Program-made: the position numbers and the translations under genes
The notes under the pieces: generated by a model
What the model was told of the DNA's origin: nothing
The model's input: the letters and a program-made list of their open reading frames with translations, nothing else
Database searches by the model: none
NCBI RefSeq assembly: GCF_020880975.1
Contig: NZ_JAJIWP010000002.1
Coordinates: 1,105,102-1,169,101, forward strand
From: Mucilaginibacter sp. UR6-1
GTDB taxonomy: Bacteria; Bacteroidota; Bacteroidia; Sphingobacteriales; Sphingobacteriaceae
Reading direction: 5' to 3'
DNA length: 64,000 nucleotides
Shown: positions 8,961 through 18,445 of the stretch, piece after piece
Position numbering within the stretch: the first letter of the stretch is position 1
Layout of the letters: each line of letters begins with the position of its first letter

Positions 8961-9425
8961 TCAGGATAATAATTTTTGCCTCAGCATAAATTCAAGCTGG
9001 TCATTAGAGAGGGTAAGCTTTTCATTCATATCCTTTATTTCTATCTTTTCAAGATATTTTTGATACGCTTTTTGAATGGTAGCGTCTAATTCTTCCTCAT
9101 TCCAGGGTTTGTTGAGGTAATGAAATATTTTACCCTTGTTTACTGCATCAATTACCGCGTTCATATCAGCATAGCCTGTTAGCAGGATACGCATCGGGTC
9201 AGGATATTTTTCTAATATATTTTCCAAAAACTGCACGCCTGTCATCTCCGGCATACGCTGATCAGTAACAATAACTTGTACAGGTTTTTCGGCAAGTATC
9301 TTCAATGCATCATCACCACTAATAGCAGTTAATACGTTGTATTTGAGGCGAAACACTGCCTTGAACGAGAACAGGTTATGCTCCTCGTCATCAACATATA
9401 ATACGGTAATTTTTTTTGCAGACAT
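8961..9425 (-). CDS. Response regulator receiver protein with short C-terminal helix
   Basis: This 154-residue protein carries a receiver with YVDDEEHN, phosphoacceptor Asp in VTDQRMPEMTG, Thr-Gly in LLTGYAD and Lys in LNKPW, followed by a charged helix of about 30 residues. Its receiver is strikingly similar to that of the hybrid kinase at 7463 (both have DQRMP, ILLTGY and NKGKIF or NKGNIF), so the two are probably paralogues. It converges on the operon at 8954 with only 6 bp between stop codons. An effector domain is absent. Confidence 0.85.
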   Translation of the reverse strand: MSAKKITVLYVDDEEHNLFSFKAVFRLKYNVLTAISGDDALKILAEKPVQVIVTDQRMPEMTGVQFLENILEKYPDPMRILLTGYADMNAVIDAVNKGKIFHYLNKPWNEEELDATIQKAYQKYLEKIEIKDMNEKLTLSNDQLEFMLRQKLLS

Positions 9426-9477
9426 CTTATCTAATTAACAGGGGTATCACTGATAATTTAATACATCAATCAGTACA

Positions 9478-9485
9478 CAAAGTTA
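9478..9485 (-). promoter_or_regulatory. Candidate -7 promoter box for the minus-strand receiver gene
   Basis: On the minus strand these bases read TAACTTTG, a match to TAnnTTTG. Transcription would begin about 45 bases before the ATG at 9425. No clear -33 TTG is seen at the expected distance, so support is partial. Confidence 0.3.
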
Positions 9486-9649
9486 AAGTATTGGTAGTAA
9501 TCGATAATTATTTATAATGAAATATTACAATTGCAAGGGGGATTATGTAAGAAAATAATCTTCCACCAGTATTCTTATGTTATCAGATGAGCATATTTTT
9601 AACGATAAGCTAACAGGCAGGTAATAGTTAAGCTAAACCTTTGCGTGCT

Positions 9650-10204
9650 ATGAAAAATGTGCGTGCACTCAAGCAGGATTGCTTAATTACCTACAAAATG
9701 GTATACTACCAGTACCATCAAAAGGTATATGCTTTTGTTGCGCACAAAACCTCATCAGCCTACCTGGCGGAGGAGGTAACGCAATTAACTTTTATCAAAC
9801 TTTGGGAAAAACGGCACCAGCTTTCGGACGAGTATAATATTGATGTGCAGTTATTCCGCATAGCACGCAACGCCATGATAGATGAATTGAGAAAGGATGC
9901 TGTACGTAATAATTTGATTAACCAGTTAGAGCGTGAAATAAACCAGCCTTACATCGATAATTTGGGTGATAGGGAAACACTGAAAAATGTTAACGATGCC
10001 ATTGAAATGCTTCCGCCGGCACGAAAGATGATCTTTAAACTCAGCAGGTTCAATAATTTAACCAATGCCGAAATTGCCAGGATGCTATCCATATCAACCA
10101 AAACGGTTGAGAACCATATTACCCTTGCCATAAAACAACTTCGCAAATCAGCCATCAGTACCGCGTTTGTTTTTTTGCTGGATGCTTTATTAAATAATTG
10201 TTAA
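9650..10204 (+). CDS. RNA polymerase ECF sigma-70 factor, Bacteroidota type
   Basis: The protein has about 184 residues from the ATG at 9650; an in-frame TTG at 9641 would add three. Region 2 is visible as AEEVTQLTFIKLWEKR (about 43-58) and region 4 as LTNAEIARMLSISTKTVENH (about 140-159). It begins a set in the order sigma, FecR, SusC, SusD, phosphatase, all on the plus strand, which is the standard layout for a cell-surface-signalling-controlled nutrient uptake locus in Bacteroidota. The partner FecR gene starts 41 bp downstream. Confidence 0.93.
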   Translation: MKNVRALKQDCLITYKMVYYQYHQKVYAFVAHKTSSAYLAEEVTQLTFIKLWEKRHQLSDEYNIDVQLFRIARNAMIDELRKDAVRNNLINQLEREINQPYIDNLGDRETLKNVNDAIEMLPPARKMIFKLSRFNNLTNAEIARMLSISTKTVENHITLAIKQLRKSAISTAFVFLLDALLNNC

Positions 10205-10244
10205 GCGTTGGGGGTTAAGCGCCCGGCTCCCGTATTGGGAGTAT

Positions 10245-11306
10245 ATGCATCCAACGGACGATCAGATAAAAAGATACTTTAACAGGCAATGCACAGCCGA
10301 AGAAGCCGAACAGGTTTACCAATACCTCACACAACATCCAGAGGTAGTTGAGCGGTTTTTAAGCTATGACGAATGGCTTGCCTTTACTACCGGCACACAT
10401 CCTGATGGTAAAAAATCAGCGGATATGCTGGCCGCCATACTCTCAAAAATTAATGTTGAGCCAAAAAGGCAACCTGTTAAATTATGGCGATACATAAGCA
10501 TAGCGGCAACAATATGTGTTTTTATCGGGCTGATGGTTTTCCAGCTTACACGCCCTCAGCCGCAGGGCCAACCATATGTAGTTTCAAAAACGCATGTTAT
10601 CAACTGGCAAAATGCTACTAACCATGGCAACCGTGTTCAGCATATTAAACTGGATGATGGATCGGATGTTGCCCTGTCACCCGGATCATCTGTACGATAT
10701 AAACTCCCCTTTAAAAACAAAAGCCGCGATATATACCTTACCGGCGTTGCACGCTTTAAGGTGGCTAAAGATAAAGCCCGTCCGTTCACCGTATTCTCGG
10801 GCGAAGTAGCTACTACTGCCCTGGGCACTGTTTTTACCATCACCGCCTGGCCGGCCGAAAAGATTACCCGTGTAAAATTACATTCTGGTAAGGTTAGGGT
10901 TATTAATACCACCAATGGTTTTGAGCCGCAATACCTGCTGCCCGGTAAGGAGCTGGTGTATAATAAAACCACCGGCAGTATAAATGTGCAAATTTTTAAT
11001 GAGCAGCAGCTACCTGTTACTAAACCAGCGGCAACCATTGCAGGTACCATAAAGCTTACTGGCGATACGCTGCGCTTTGTTAACCAACCCCTGCCTGATG
11101 TATTTAACAAGCTTCAACAACTATACGGCGACAGCATAAACATAAAGGCCGATCTGAAAAAGTATCGTTTTACAGGCGATTTTAATATCGCTGCCGACTC
11201 ACTGCCGGTAGTACTTTCAACCATAAGTACGCTTAACAAGCTGCAGGTAATAAAAACTGATAGCAGTTACACCATAAGTCCAATTAAAGTAAACAAGAAA
11301 AAATAA
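10245..11306 (+). CDS. FecR family anti-sigma factor
   Basis: This 353-residue protein has a cytoplasmic N-terminal segment beginning with the typical DQIKRYFNRQCTAEEAEQVY. One membrane helix follows (about 82-104, YISIAATICVFIGLMVF), then the FecR domain with LDDGSDVALSPGSSVRY. The C-terminal DUF4974/STN-like domain (about 270-350) contains FVNQPLPDVFNKLQQLYG. It would restrain the sigma factor encoded 41 bp upstream and receive a signal from an outer-membrane transporter. The SusC gene begins 30 bp downstream, so the whole set is likely one transcript. Confidence 0.93.
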   Translation: MHPTDDQIKRYFNRQCTAEEAEQVYQYLTQHPEVVERFLSYDEWLAFTTGTHPDGKKSADMLAAILSKINVEPKRQPVKLWRYISIAATICVFIGLMVFQLTRPQPQGQPYVVSKTHVINWQNATNHGNRVQHIKLDDGSDVALSPGSSVRYKLPFKNKSRDIYLTGVARFKVAKDKARPFTVFSGEVATTALGTVFTITAWPAEKITRVKLHSGKVRVINTTNGFEPQYLLPGKELVYNKTTGSINVQIFNEQQLPVTKPAATIAGTIKLTGDTLRFVNQPLPDVFNKLQQLYGDSINIKADLKKYRFTGDFNIAADSLPVVLSTISTLNKLQVIKTDSSYTISPIKVNKKK

Positions 11307-11336
11307 TCATTTCATCACACGAAAAACCCACTCACT

Positions 11337-14300
11337 ATGCTCAAAAATTACAAATTATGCTTTACAGTCAGTTTAAAAACAGCCATGCTGTTTTTGGTGA
11401 CCCTGTTAAGCTTTACGATTGCCCGTGCGCAAACCGCGCCCTCTGCAACAGGTATCGTTAAGGATTCGACCGGGGTAGCCCTGCCCGGCGTAACCGTTAA
11501 CGCGCAAAATACCAGTACAGGTACCGCTATTAATGCCGTTACTGATAAGGATGGCCTTTTTAACATCAATAACCTGCAAACCGGGGGTAATTATACTTTT
11601 ACGTTTACTTATGTAGGCTACATTACCAAAACACTATCGGGCTACACGGCCACTGCCGGTAACAAAATATCGCTGGCGGTAATACTTAAAGAAGGTGCTA
11701 CAGCTTTATCACAAGTAGTAGTAACGGGTTACGGCCGTTCAAGCAAGGCCGAGGTAACCGGTGCTATTACCTCGGTACAAGCCGAGGATTTTAACCGTGG
11801 GGTGATCAGCTCACCGGCGCAATTGCTTCAGGGTAAGGTACCGGGCCTTAACGTTACCCGCAGCGGTAACCCTAACGAAACGGGTTCTATTATTTTGCGT
11901 GGCCCGTCAACATTACGTGGCGGCGCTCAGGAACCATTTTATGTGATTGACGGTGTGCCCGGTGCGTCAATAGCGTTGCTTGCACCTGAGGATATCATGA
12001 CGATGGACATTTTGAAAGATGCATCATCAACCGCTATTTATGGTTCACGTGCGGCAAACGGTGTAATTATGGTTACCACCCGCAAGGCCAAACCCGGCGA
12101 ACCGCGTTTAAGCTACAGCGCTTATGCCGGTTTTGAAAAGGTATCAAACCAGATTGATGTACTTACCGGCGACGAACTACGTAAGTTTTTGGCTGATAAC
12201 AACCGAAGCCTTAACCCGGTTGATAACAACGAAGGCGCTAATACCGATTGGCAAAAGGAGCTTACCCGCAGTGCTTTTTCACATAACCACAACCTGTCGT
12301 TAAGTGGTAATACGGGTAAAACGGCTTACAACGTGAGCATGAACTACCTTAAAAACCAGGGTATCATCAAGGATTCGGAAATGGAGCGTTTTATACTGCG
12401 TGCTAATCTCGATCAAAAGTATTTTAATGACCGCCTGCGCCTGAATGTATCAGCCGTTAATAGCATCACCTCAACCAGCGATATACCTGACGAGGTTTAC
12501 CAAAACATGCTCACCTATTTACCAACAGTTAATGTGCGGCAGCCCGATGGCAGCTTTACCGAAAACTTTACCCGTACACGCGGCTATTTAAACCCGGTAT
12601 CATTAGTCGATAATTCGGTACTTGATGGAAAGGTAAAAACCTTTTTAGGGAATGCTATGGCCGAGGCTAAACTGTTTGATGGGTTGAGGTATACAATCAG
12701 CGTATCCTACCAGGATGAGCAGAATAATAATAATGCTTATTACAACCGCGCGTCGGGTTTGGCACAGGGCTATAATGGTTATGCTTTGCGCAACAGCTAT
12801 ACAAACAACAAAAAAGTATTAGAGTCTTTTTTTAATTACGATAAAACATTTGGCGATCATGACGTGAAGTTACTGGCCGGTTATTCATGGCAGGAGGATA
12901 GGAACAATGATGGTTTCAGTACCTCGAACCGTAACTTTATTACCGATGCTTTAACCTATAATAACTTGAGCCTGGGTAACGCGCCTGCAGGCTCAACAAT
13001 AGCTTATGATCAGGTAGCGCCGATATCAACACTCCGGCTGATCTCATTTTATGGCCGTGCGCAGTACAACTATAAGTATAAATATATGTTGCAGGCGTCG
13101 CTTCGCCGCGATGGTTCATCTGCCTTTGGTATTAATAATCGCTGGGGTTACTTCCCTGCCGTATCAGCCGGTTGGAATATCAGTAAAGAAAGCTTTATGG
13201 AAAACGTAAAGTTTGTAAATGATTTGAAGCTAAGGGCCGGTTACGGTAGCTCAGGCAATAGCTTAGGCTTTGACGCGTTTACACGCCTGTTGCTTTACCA
13301 AACCTCAACAACATCCCGTTTTTATTACAACGGCAACTTTATAAACGCTGTTGGTCCTGTGCAGAACCCCAACCCTGATTTGAAATGGGAGCGTACAGAC
13401 ATGACTAACATAGGTGTCGATTTCGGATTGTTCAACAATATTTTAACCGGTTCTGTTGATGTTTACGAAAAACGCACTTCTGATTTGATATGGAACTACA
13501 ACGTATCAACCACGCAATATTTTGTAAACACGCTTACAGCTAACGCCGGTAAAATAAGCAACAAAGGTATAGAGGTTATGCTGTCAGCAAAGCCTTTTAA
13601 TGGTAAAGATTTTAAATGGACAACCACACTTAATTTCTCGCATAATCGTAATGAGGTGGTATCGCTATCAAACGATGTGTTTACGCTGCCTTATTTGCAA
13701 ACCGCTTATCTTGGCGGCAAGGGGCAGTCAGCCAACCCTTCGCAAATTGTGCAGGAAGGGTACCCGATAGGTACGTTCTTACTGGCACGTTACGCGGGAA
13801 AGGATGCTAATGGCGTTTCTCAGTTTTACAAGGCCGATGGCAGTGTAAGCAACCAGCCACCAGTTGTAGCTGATTTTACTATCGCAGGTAATGCACAGCC
13901 AAAGTTGCTATATGGCTGGAACAATAATTTTTCATACAAAAGCTTTGACTTTAGTTTCTTTTTACGTGGCGTTTACGGCAACAAAGTGCTGAATGCAACA
14001 TTGGCTAACCTTAACAGCCCGTCTGACGCGGCTAACGTTAACATACCACGTTTTACTTTAGGCGAATCTCCTAATGATAATAATGCCTATATTCTTTCAG
14101 ACCGTTATCTGGAAAGCGGCTCATACCTGCGTTTGGATAACGCCACACTGGGTTATACTTTAAAACTGAAAACTAAGTCGATCAACAGCCTGCGGTTTTA
14201 TGCCACCGGTAATAATCTGTTTATCATTACTGATTATCGTGGTATTGACCCGGAAAGCAACATGGGCGGACTTAACCCCGGAGTTGATAACAACAATTTC

Positions 14301-14348
14301 TATCCTAAAACCAGATCGTTCCTTTTAGGTATGACCGTGAACTTTTAA
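11337..14348 (+). CDS. SusC/RagA family TonB-linked outer-membrane transporter
   Basis: This 1003-residue protein has a signal peptide (about 1-31, ending IARAQ) and a carboxypeptidase-D-regulatory-like domain (about 35-120). A TonB-box-like VVVTGYG lies near 129, then the plug domain (about 135-245, with YVIDGVPG and the Bacteroidota motif DILKDASSTAIYGSRAANGV) and a long beta-barrel to the C-terminal MTVNF. It imports a substrate captured by the SusD lipoprotein encoded next (11 bp away). The N-terminal STN signalling domain usual in SusC proteins governed by a sigma/FecR pair is not visible. The phosphatase downstream suggests that the substrate carries phosphate esters. Confidence 0.95.
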   Translation: MLKNYKLCFTVSLKTAMLFLVTLLSFTIARAQTAPSATGIVKDSTGVALPGVTVNAQNTSTGTAINAVTDKDGLFNINNLQTGGNYTFTFTYVGYITKTLSGYTATAGNKISLAVILKEGATALSQVVVTGYGRSSKAEVTGAITSVQAEDFNRGVISSPAQLLQGKVPGLNVTRSGNPNETGSIILRGPSTLRGGAQEPFYVIDGVPGASIALLAPEDIMTMDILKDASSTAIYGSRAANGVIMVTTRKAKPGEPRLSYSAYAGFEKVSNQIDVLTGDELRKFLADNNRSLNPVDNNEGANTDWQKELTRSAFSHNHNLSLSGNTGKTAYNVSMNYLKNQGIIKDSEMERFILRANLDQKYFNDRLRLNVSAVNSITSTSDIPDEVYQNMLTYLPTVNVRQPDGSFTENFTRTRGYLNPVSLVDNSVLDGKVKTFLGNAMAEAKLFDGLRYTISVSYQDEQNNNNAYYNRASGLAQGYNGYALRNSYTNNKKVLESFFNYDKTFGDHDVKLLAGYSWQEDRNNDGFSTSNRNFITDALTYNNLSLGNAPAGSTIAYDQVAPISTLRLISFYGRAQYNYKYKYMLQASLRRDGSSAFGINNRWGYFPAVSAGWNISKESFMENVKFVNDLKLRAGYGSSGNSLGFDAFTRLLLYQTSTTSRFYYNGNFINAVGPVQNPNPDLKWERTDMTNIGVDFGLFNNILTGSVDVYEKRTSDLIWNYNVSTTQYFVNTLTANAGKISNKGIEVMLSAKPFNGKDFKWTTTLNFSHNRNEVVSLSNDVFTLPYLQTAYLGGKGQSANPSQIVQEGYPIGTFLLARYAGKDANGVSQFYKADGSVSNQPPVVADFTIAGNAQPKLLYGWNNNFSYKSFDFSFFLRGVYGNKVLNATLANLNSPSDAANVNIPRFTLGESPNDNNAYILSDRYLESGSYLRLDNATLGYTLKLKTKSINSLRFYATGNNLFIITDYRGIDPESNMGGLNPGVDNNNFYPKTRSFLLGMTVNF

Positions 14349-14359
14349 TCAGCAAAAAC

Positions 14360-15955
14360 ATGAAAAAGATACATTTATTTACTTTATTGTTAGCCGCCGC
14401 AATAACAGGCTGCACCAAGCTTGATACCGACGTTGAATCGCAGCTTACCCCTGGTAACTTTCCAACAAACCCTGAAAGTTTTATAGCGGCAACAGGCCCG
14501 GTTTACACGCAATTGCGTTCAATTTATGCTGTGGAATACTGGCGGATGCAGGAGTTATCAACCGATGAGGCTATTATACCGGCTCGCGATGGTAACTATG
14601 ACGATGGCGGCCAGTACCGTTTTTTGCACCTGCATACCTGGGGCCCTGATCACCCGAATGTCCGTTCAAACTGGGAGTGGGGCTTTGGCGGTATAAACAC
14701 CTGTAACCGCATTATCAGCTTATTTGAAGCCACGCCCGACAGTGACGATAAAAAGCGTGCAATTGCCGAAATGCGTACCATGCGAGCTTTATTCTATTAT
14801 TTTATGATGGACCTGTACGGTAATATTCCACTGGTTACCAGCTTTCCGGTAACATCGCCGCCTAAAACCGCACCTCGTGCAGATATATTTGCTTTTATTG
14901 AGAAGGAATTAAAGGAGGTATTGCCAAACCTTAACCCTAACACCGGTACGTTTACCTACGGCCGCCCAACAAAGTGGATGGCGTTTACCCTGTTAGAAAA
15001 ATTGTATTTAAACGCGCAATACTACACCGGTCAGCCTAAGTTTACCGAAACAGTAGCCATGGCAGACAGTGTTTTGAACGGTGCGAAAAGTATCTACTCC
15101 TTAGATGCTGATTACATGACCTTATTTGCACCAAATAATGGCCCGCAGATCAAGGAGACTATTTTCGCTATTCCGTATGATCCTAACGTGGCCGAAGGTA
15201 ATCACTTCACCCGTTTTGGATTGCACACCGCGTTACAGGCTAAATACAACATTCCTTTCCGCCCGAGTATAGCGCTGAGTACCATTAAGGATTTTTATGT
15301 GAAATTTAACCTTACCGGTGATGTGCGTAACACTACCTGGCTGGCCGGTAAGCAGTATGAGAACAATGGTTCGCCGGTAATTATCAAATCAACCAAAAAA
15401 GGCGTTGATGCCAGTTATACAGGCAGCGATGGCTCTGCAGCGGTTGATTATCACCTTGATTTTACCCCTGAAATGCCGTTGGTAAGGCCAGCTACCATGG
15501 ATGTGGGTAATGATGAGTTGGGAAAAGCCCGGGGAGTGCGCTCGATAAAGTTTTACCCTGACCCGAATGCAAATTCAAGCACACGTTACCAGGGTAATGA
15601 TATGCCGGTGCTGAGGCTGGCCGATGTAATGATGATGAAAGCCGAAGCTATATTGAGGGGCGCTACTGCCACCACCGTAAATGGCGAACTGCAAACAGCC
15701 GATGTATTGGTAAATAAAATTCGTGCACGTGCCAAAGCTCCTTTGGTAACCGGTATTACACTTAACCAGTTGCTTGACGAACGTGCCCGCGAGTTTGCCT
15801 GGGAGGGCTGGCGCCGTAATGATTTGATACGCTTTGGTAAGTTTGAGGATGCCTGGGGCTTTAAAACCAATACCGATGTAAACAAACGTATTTACCCGGT
15901 ACCAACCAGCGAGAAAGCGTTAAACCCTAACCTGACACAAAATCCGGGTTATTAA
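14360..15955 (+). CDS. SusD/RagB family nutrient-binding outer-membrane lipoprotein
   Basis: This 531-residue protein has a lipoprotein signal with lipobox AAITGC, so Cys18 is lipidated. It has the SusD-like TPR fold: a motif near residues 145-160 (AEMRTMRALFYYFMMDLYGN) and the C-terminal RagB part with MPVLRLADVMMMKAEA and ELLDERAREF-like LLDERAREFAWEGWRR, ending in the classic YPVPTSEKALNPNLTQNPGY. It binds the substrate at the cell surface and caps the SusC barrel. A strong terminator follows the stop codon. Confidence 0.95.
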   Translation: MKKIHLFTLLLAAAITGCTKLDTDVESQLTPGNFPTNPESFIAATGPVYTQLRSIYAVEYWRMQELSTDEAIIPARDGNYDDGGQYRFLHLHTWGPDHPNVRSNWEWGFGGINTCNRIISLFEATPDSDDKKRAIAEMRTMRALFYYFMMDLYGNIPLVTSFPVTSPPKTAPRADIFAFIEKELKEVLPNLNPNTGTFTYGRPTKWMAFTLLEKLYLNAQYYTGQPKFTETVAMADSVLNGAKSIYSLDADYMTLFAPNNGPQIKETIFAIPYDPNVAEGNHFTRFGLHTALQAKYNIPFRPSIALSTIKDFYVKFNLTGDVRNTTWLAGKQYENNGSPVIIKSTKKGVDASYTGSDGSAAVDYHLDFTPEMPLVRPATMDVGNDELGKARGVRSIKFYPDPNANSSTRYQGNDMPVLRLADVMMMKAEAILRGATATTVNGELQTADVLVNKIRARAKAPLVTGITLNQLLDERAREFAWEGWRRNDLIRFGKFEDAWGFKTNTDVNKRIYPVPTSEKALNPNLTQNPGY

Positions 15956-15975
15956 TTATTTATATTGTTTTACTT

Positions 15976-16010
15976 ATTGCCCGGCTTGTATACCGGGCAA
16001 TATTTATTTT
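15976..16010 (+). terminator. Rho-independent terminator after susD
   Basis: ATTGCCCGG (15976-15984) pairs with CCGGGCAAT (15993-16001), giving a 9-bp stem with an 8-base loop followed by a T-rich stretch. It may attenuate rather than fully block transcription into the phosphatase gene, which starts only 9 bp later. Confidence 0.75.
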
Positions 16011-16018
16011 AGCATAGT

Positions 16019-17002
16019 ATGAAAAAAATATTGACCCTGTTATCACTGCTTCTTGTGTTGAATGACACGCACGCTCAAACAAAAGATTATAAGGCCGAGT
16101 ATGCAAAAGGCTATCGTGGTGGATATATTAAAGGGCAGGAGAGTATTGATGGTGCGCTTGAGTTTGCCGCAGTTGGTGATTTTGGCAGGGGAGGCGAGTA
16201 TTTTCAAAAGGATATGGCCGCCAACTTGGCTAAAGCTGTTACAGGTGTTAATGCCGAATTTATTGTAGCCACAGGCGATAATATTTATCCTGATGGCGTA
16301 CAAAGCGTGCACGACCCATTGTGGAACCTGTCGTTTGAGAATGTGTTTTATCAGTACCCGCTGCACCGGCCCTGGTATGCCGTGCTGGGTAATCATGATT
16401 ATCACCAGAACCCGCAGGCCGAGGTTGATTACTCGCAGGTAAGCGGGCGCTGGAACATGCCTGCGCGCTACTATTCGTTTAAGCGCAAGGTTGGTGAAAA
16501 TGCCGAGGCATTATTTGTTTTTATTGATACAAACCCGCTCGAACCATCGTCATACAACAGCTCATACCGTGATGAGTTGATCAGACAGGACAGCACGAAA
16601 CAAAAGCAATGGCTGGAAAAGGTATTGGCAGATACCAGCTCAACCATAAAATGGAAAATAGTGATCGGCCATCACCCGCTTTACACCGCCGGTAATCGTG
16701 CGCTTAACAAGCCCGAGATGCGCTACGCGCTTGAAGCGTTGTTTGAAAAGTATAAGGTTAACGTATACTTATCAGGCCACGAACATCATTTGCAGTATTA
16801 CCATCCGCCGCAAAAATTCACGCACCATTTTATCTCGGGTGCTGGCAGCGAGGCCAATGAGCAGTTAAAGCCACGTGGCCCTGTTGATTTTTTTGCTCCA
16901 ATACAAGGCTTTATGATATTTTCGCTTACCCGGGATAAATTATTAATGCAGGCAATTGATCGTAGAGGACAAGTCTTAAAAAAACTTACAATAATACATT
17001 AG
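16019..17002 (+). CDS. Secreted metallophosphoesterase, purple acid phosphatase (TRAP)-like
   Basis: This 327-residue protein has a signal peptide (about 1-20, ending HAQ) and a calcineurin-like dinuclear metal site. The metal-binding blocks are GDFGRGG (about 52-58), GDN in ATGDNIYPDG, GNHDYH, IGHHPLY and SGHEHHLQYY, in the order found in tartrate-resistant purple acid phosphatases. It hydrolyses phosphate monoesters outside the cytoplasm. It directly follows the SusC/SusD pair, so it probably releases phosphate from, or trims, the substrate imported by that system. A terminator lies between it and susD, so it may be only partly co-transcribed. Confidence 0.9.
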   Translation: MKKILTLLSLLLVLNDTHAQTKDYKAEYAKGYRGGYIKGQESIDGALEFAAVGDFGRGGEYFQKDMAANLAKAVTGVNAEFIVATGDNIYPDGVQSVHDPLWNLSFENVFYQYPLHRPWYAVLGNHDYHQNPQAEVDYSQVSGRWNMPARYYSFKRKVGENAEALFVFIDTNPLEPSSYNSSYRDELIRQDSTKQKQWLEKVLADTSSTIKWKIVIGHHPLYTAGNRALNKPEMRYALEALFEKYKVNVYLSGHEHHLQYYHPPQKFTHHFISGAGSEANEQLKPRGPVDFFAPIQGFMIFSLTRDKLLMQAIDRRGQVLKKLTIIH

Positions 17003-17014
17003 TTGGTGATCAAC

Positions 17015-17060
17015 CTTTCGGTTTATAATAAATTCTGATGACCTAACCGAGAGATTTTTA
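17015..17060 (+). terminator. Rho-independent terminator after the phosphatase gene
   Basis: CTTTCGGTT (17015-17023) pairs with AACCGAGAG (17045-17053), with one G-U pair and a loop of about 21 bases. A T-rich tail follows at 17055-17063. Confidence 0.5.
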
Positions 17061-17359
17061 TTTGACGATCAGGTAAGGTTCTTAAAAAGAAGGTCTTGAT
17101 CCTCTTAAAACAAATTATTACATATTGTACCTGATACCATTGTTGCTGCAAGTATTATATCAACTGTAAGCTCTCCGCATATGAGTGATAAAAGTTGAAG
17201 GCTTAGCCAGGGCGTGCCAAGACATTATCTATCGTGAATTTACTTTTTAATAAAATAAATTTCATATAAATCTAAATAATATCAAAAATTAATTACAACT
17301 ATAAGCTTAGCGATGCAAACATAACCAGCCATCAATAGTTGTTGTCTGCAAAAGCATTA
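17061..17359. other. AT-rich intergenic stretch, no gene seen
   Basis: About 300 bases between the phosphatase terminator and the glycosyltransferase operon. I see no open frame with protein-like character, no tRNA and no strong promoter box. It presumably holds the promoter for the glycosyltransferase genes. Confidence 0.4.
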
Positions 17360-18445
17360 ATGAACATAGGCATCATCGCTCACCTGAAACACCCGATACG
17401 TAAACCCTATATGGGAGGGCTTGAAGCCTTTACACATGATATTTGCCACCGTCTTAAAGCCCGCGGCCATCAGATCACCTTGTATGCAAGTGAACTTTCT
17501 GATCCGGACCTAAACGTGAAAGTAATCCTAAGCGATACAGATTACGACCGCGAGACATTCAGTCGTTTCCGTTCTCATGAACTAAGTGAAGATTTTATCT
17601 CTACCCATCACGCTTACCTGGAAACCATGCAGGACATTGATGGCCAGGGGCATGATGTTATTTTTAATAACAGTTTGAACTATGTTCCGATCACCATGGC
17701 TTCGCTGATACAGACACCTATGGTTACCGTTTTGCACACGCCACCTATATTTGAACTGAAAAGGGCAATGGCTCATGAGAAGAAGCTCGGGCAGATCAAA
17801 TTTGTAAGTGTATCTAAGACCAATGCCGAGGCCTGGAAGCCTTTTTTAAAAGATTGCCAGGTGATTAATAATGGTGTGGATACGCAGACCTGGACCTTTA
17901 ACGCTGAGCCAAGCGGTGGTTATGTAATATGGTTTGGTCGTATACATCCTGACAAAGGCACTCATCTGGCCATCAGAGCGGCTAAGGAGGCTGGGCGCAA
18001 TATTAAGATCGCTGGTACTATAGCGGATCGTAATTATTACGATGTATATGTAGCGCCATTACTGGACGAAAACGTGGAAGTATTGGGCGCATGTGACCAC
18101 GAGCAGCTAAACGACCTGATCGGAAACGCGGATGTAAGTGTGATCACGCCGTGCTGGGATGAACCCTTTGGTTTAGTGGTCGCCGAAAGCCTGGCCTGCG
18201 GCACTCCCGTAGCAGGCATATCAAGGGGAGCACTTCCCTATATCCTTTGTGAAGAAACCGGTTGCCTGACCACCAGTAATCGTACGGATGAGTTGGCACA
18301 ATGCATCAATCAGGCTGCCAAGTTAAACCGCACCCGATGCAGAGAGCGGGCAGAACAAACGCTGGATGCGGAGCACATGGTTGATGCTTATGAAGCGCTT
18401 TTTAAAGAACTCATCAGTACGGAGGAGTTGACTAATGCCGGTTAA
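17360..18445 (+). CDS. Glycosyltransferase family 4 (GT-B fold)
   Basis: The protein has about 361 residues from the ATG at 17360. A TTG at 17339 is in frame but less likely. The N-terminal domain has the glycine-rich GGLEAFTHDICHRLKARGH typical of GT4 enzymes. The C-terminal domain has WFGRIHPDKGTHLAI and the EPFGLVVAESLACGTPV block holding the EX7E donor-binding motif. It would transfer a sugar from a nucleotide donor to a glycan or small acceptor in the cytoplasm. The next glycosyltransferase gene overlaps its end by 11 bp, so the two are translationally coupled. The acceptor is unknown, and no polymerase or flippase is nearby. Confidence 0.88.
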   Translation: MNIGIIAHLKHPIRKPYMGGLEAFTHDICHRLKARGHQITLYASELSDPDLNVKVILSDTDYDRETFSRFRSHELSEDFISTHHAYLETMQDIDGQGHDVIFNNSLNYVPITMASLIQTPMVTVLHTPPIFELKRAMAHEKKLGQIKFVSVSKTNAEAWKPFLKDCQVINNGVDTQTWTFNAEPSGGYVIWFGRIHPDKGTHLAIRAAKEAGRNIKIAGTIADRNYYDVYVAPLLDENVEVLGACDHEQLNDLIGNADVSVITPCWDEPFGLVVAESLACGTPVAGISRGALPYILCEETGCLTTSNRTDELAQCINQAAKLNRTRCRERAEQTLDAEHMVDAYEALFKELISTEELTNAG

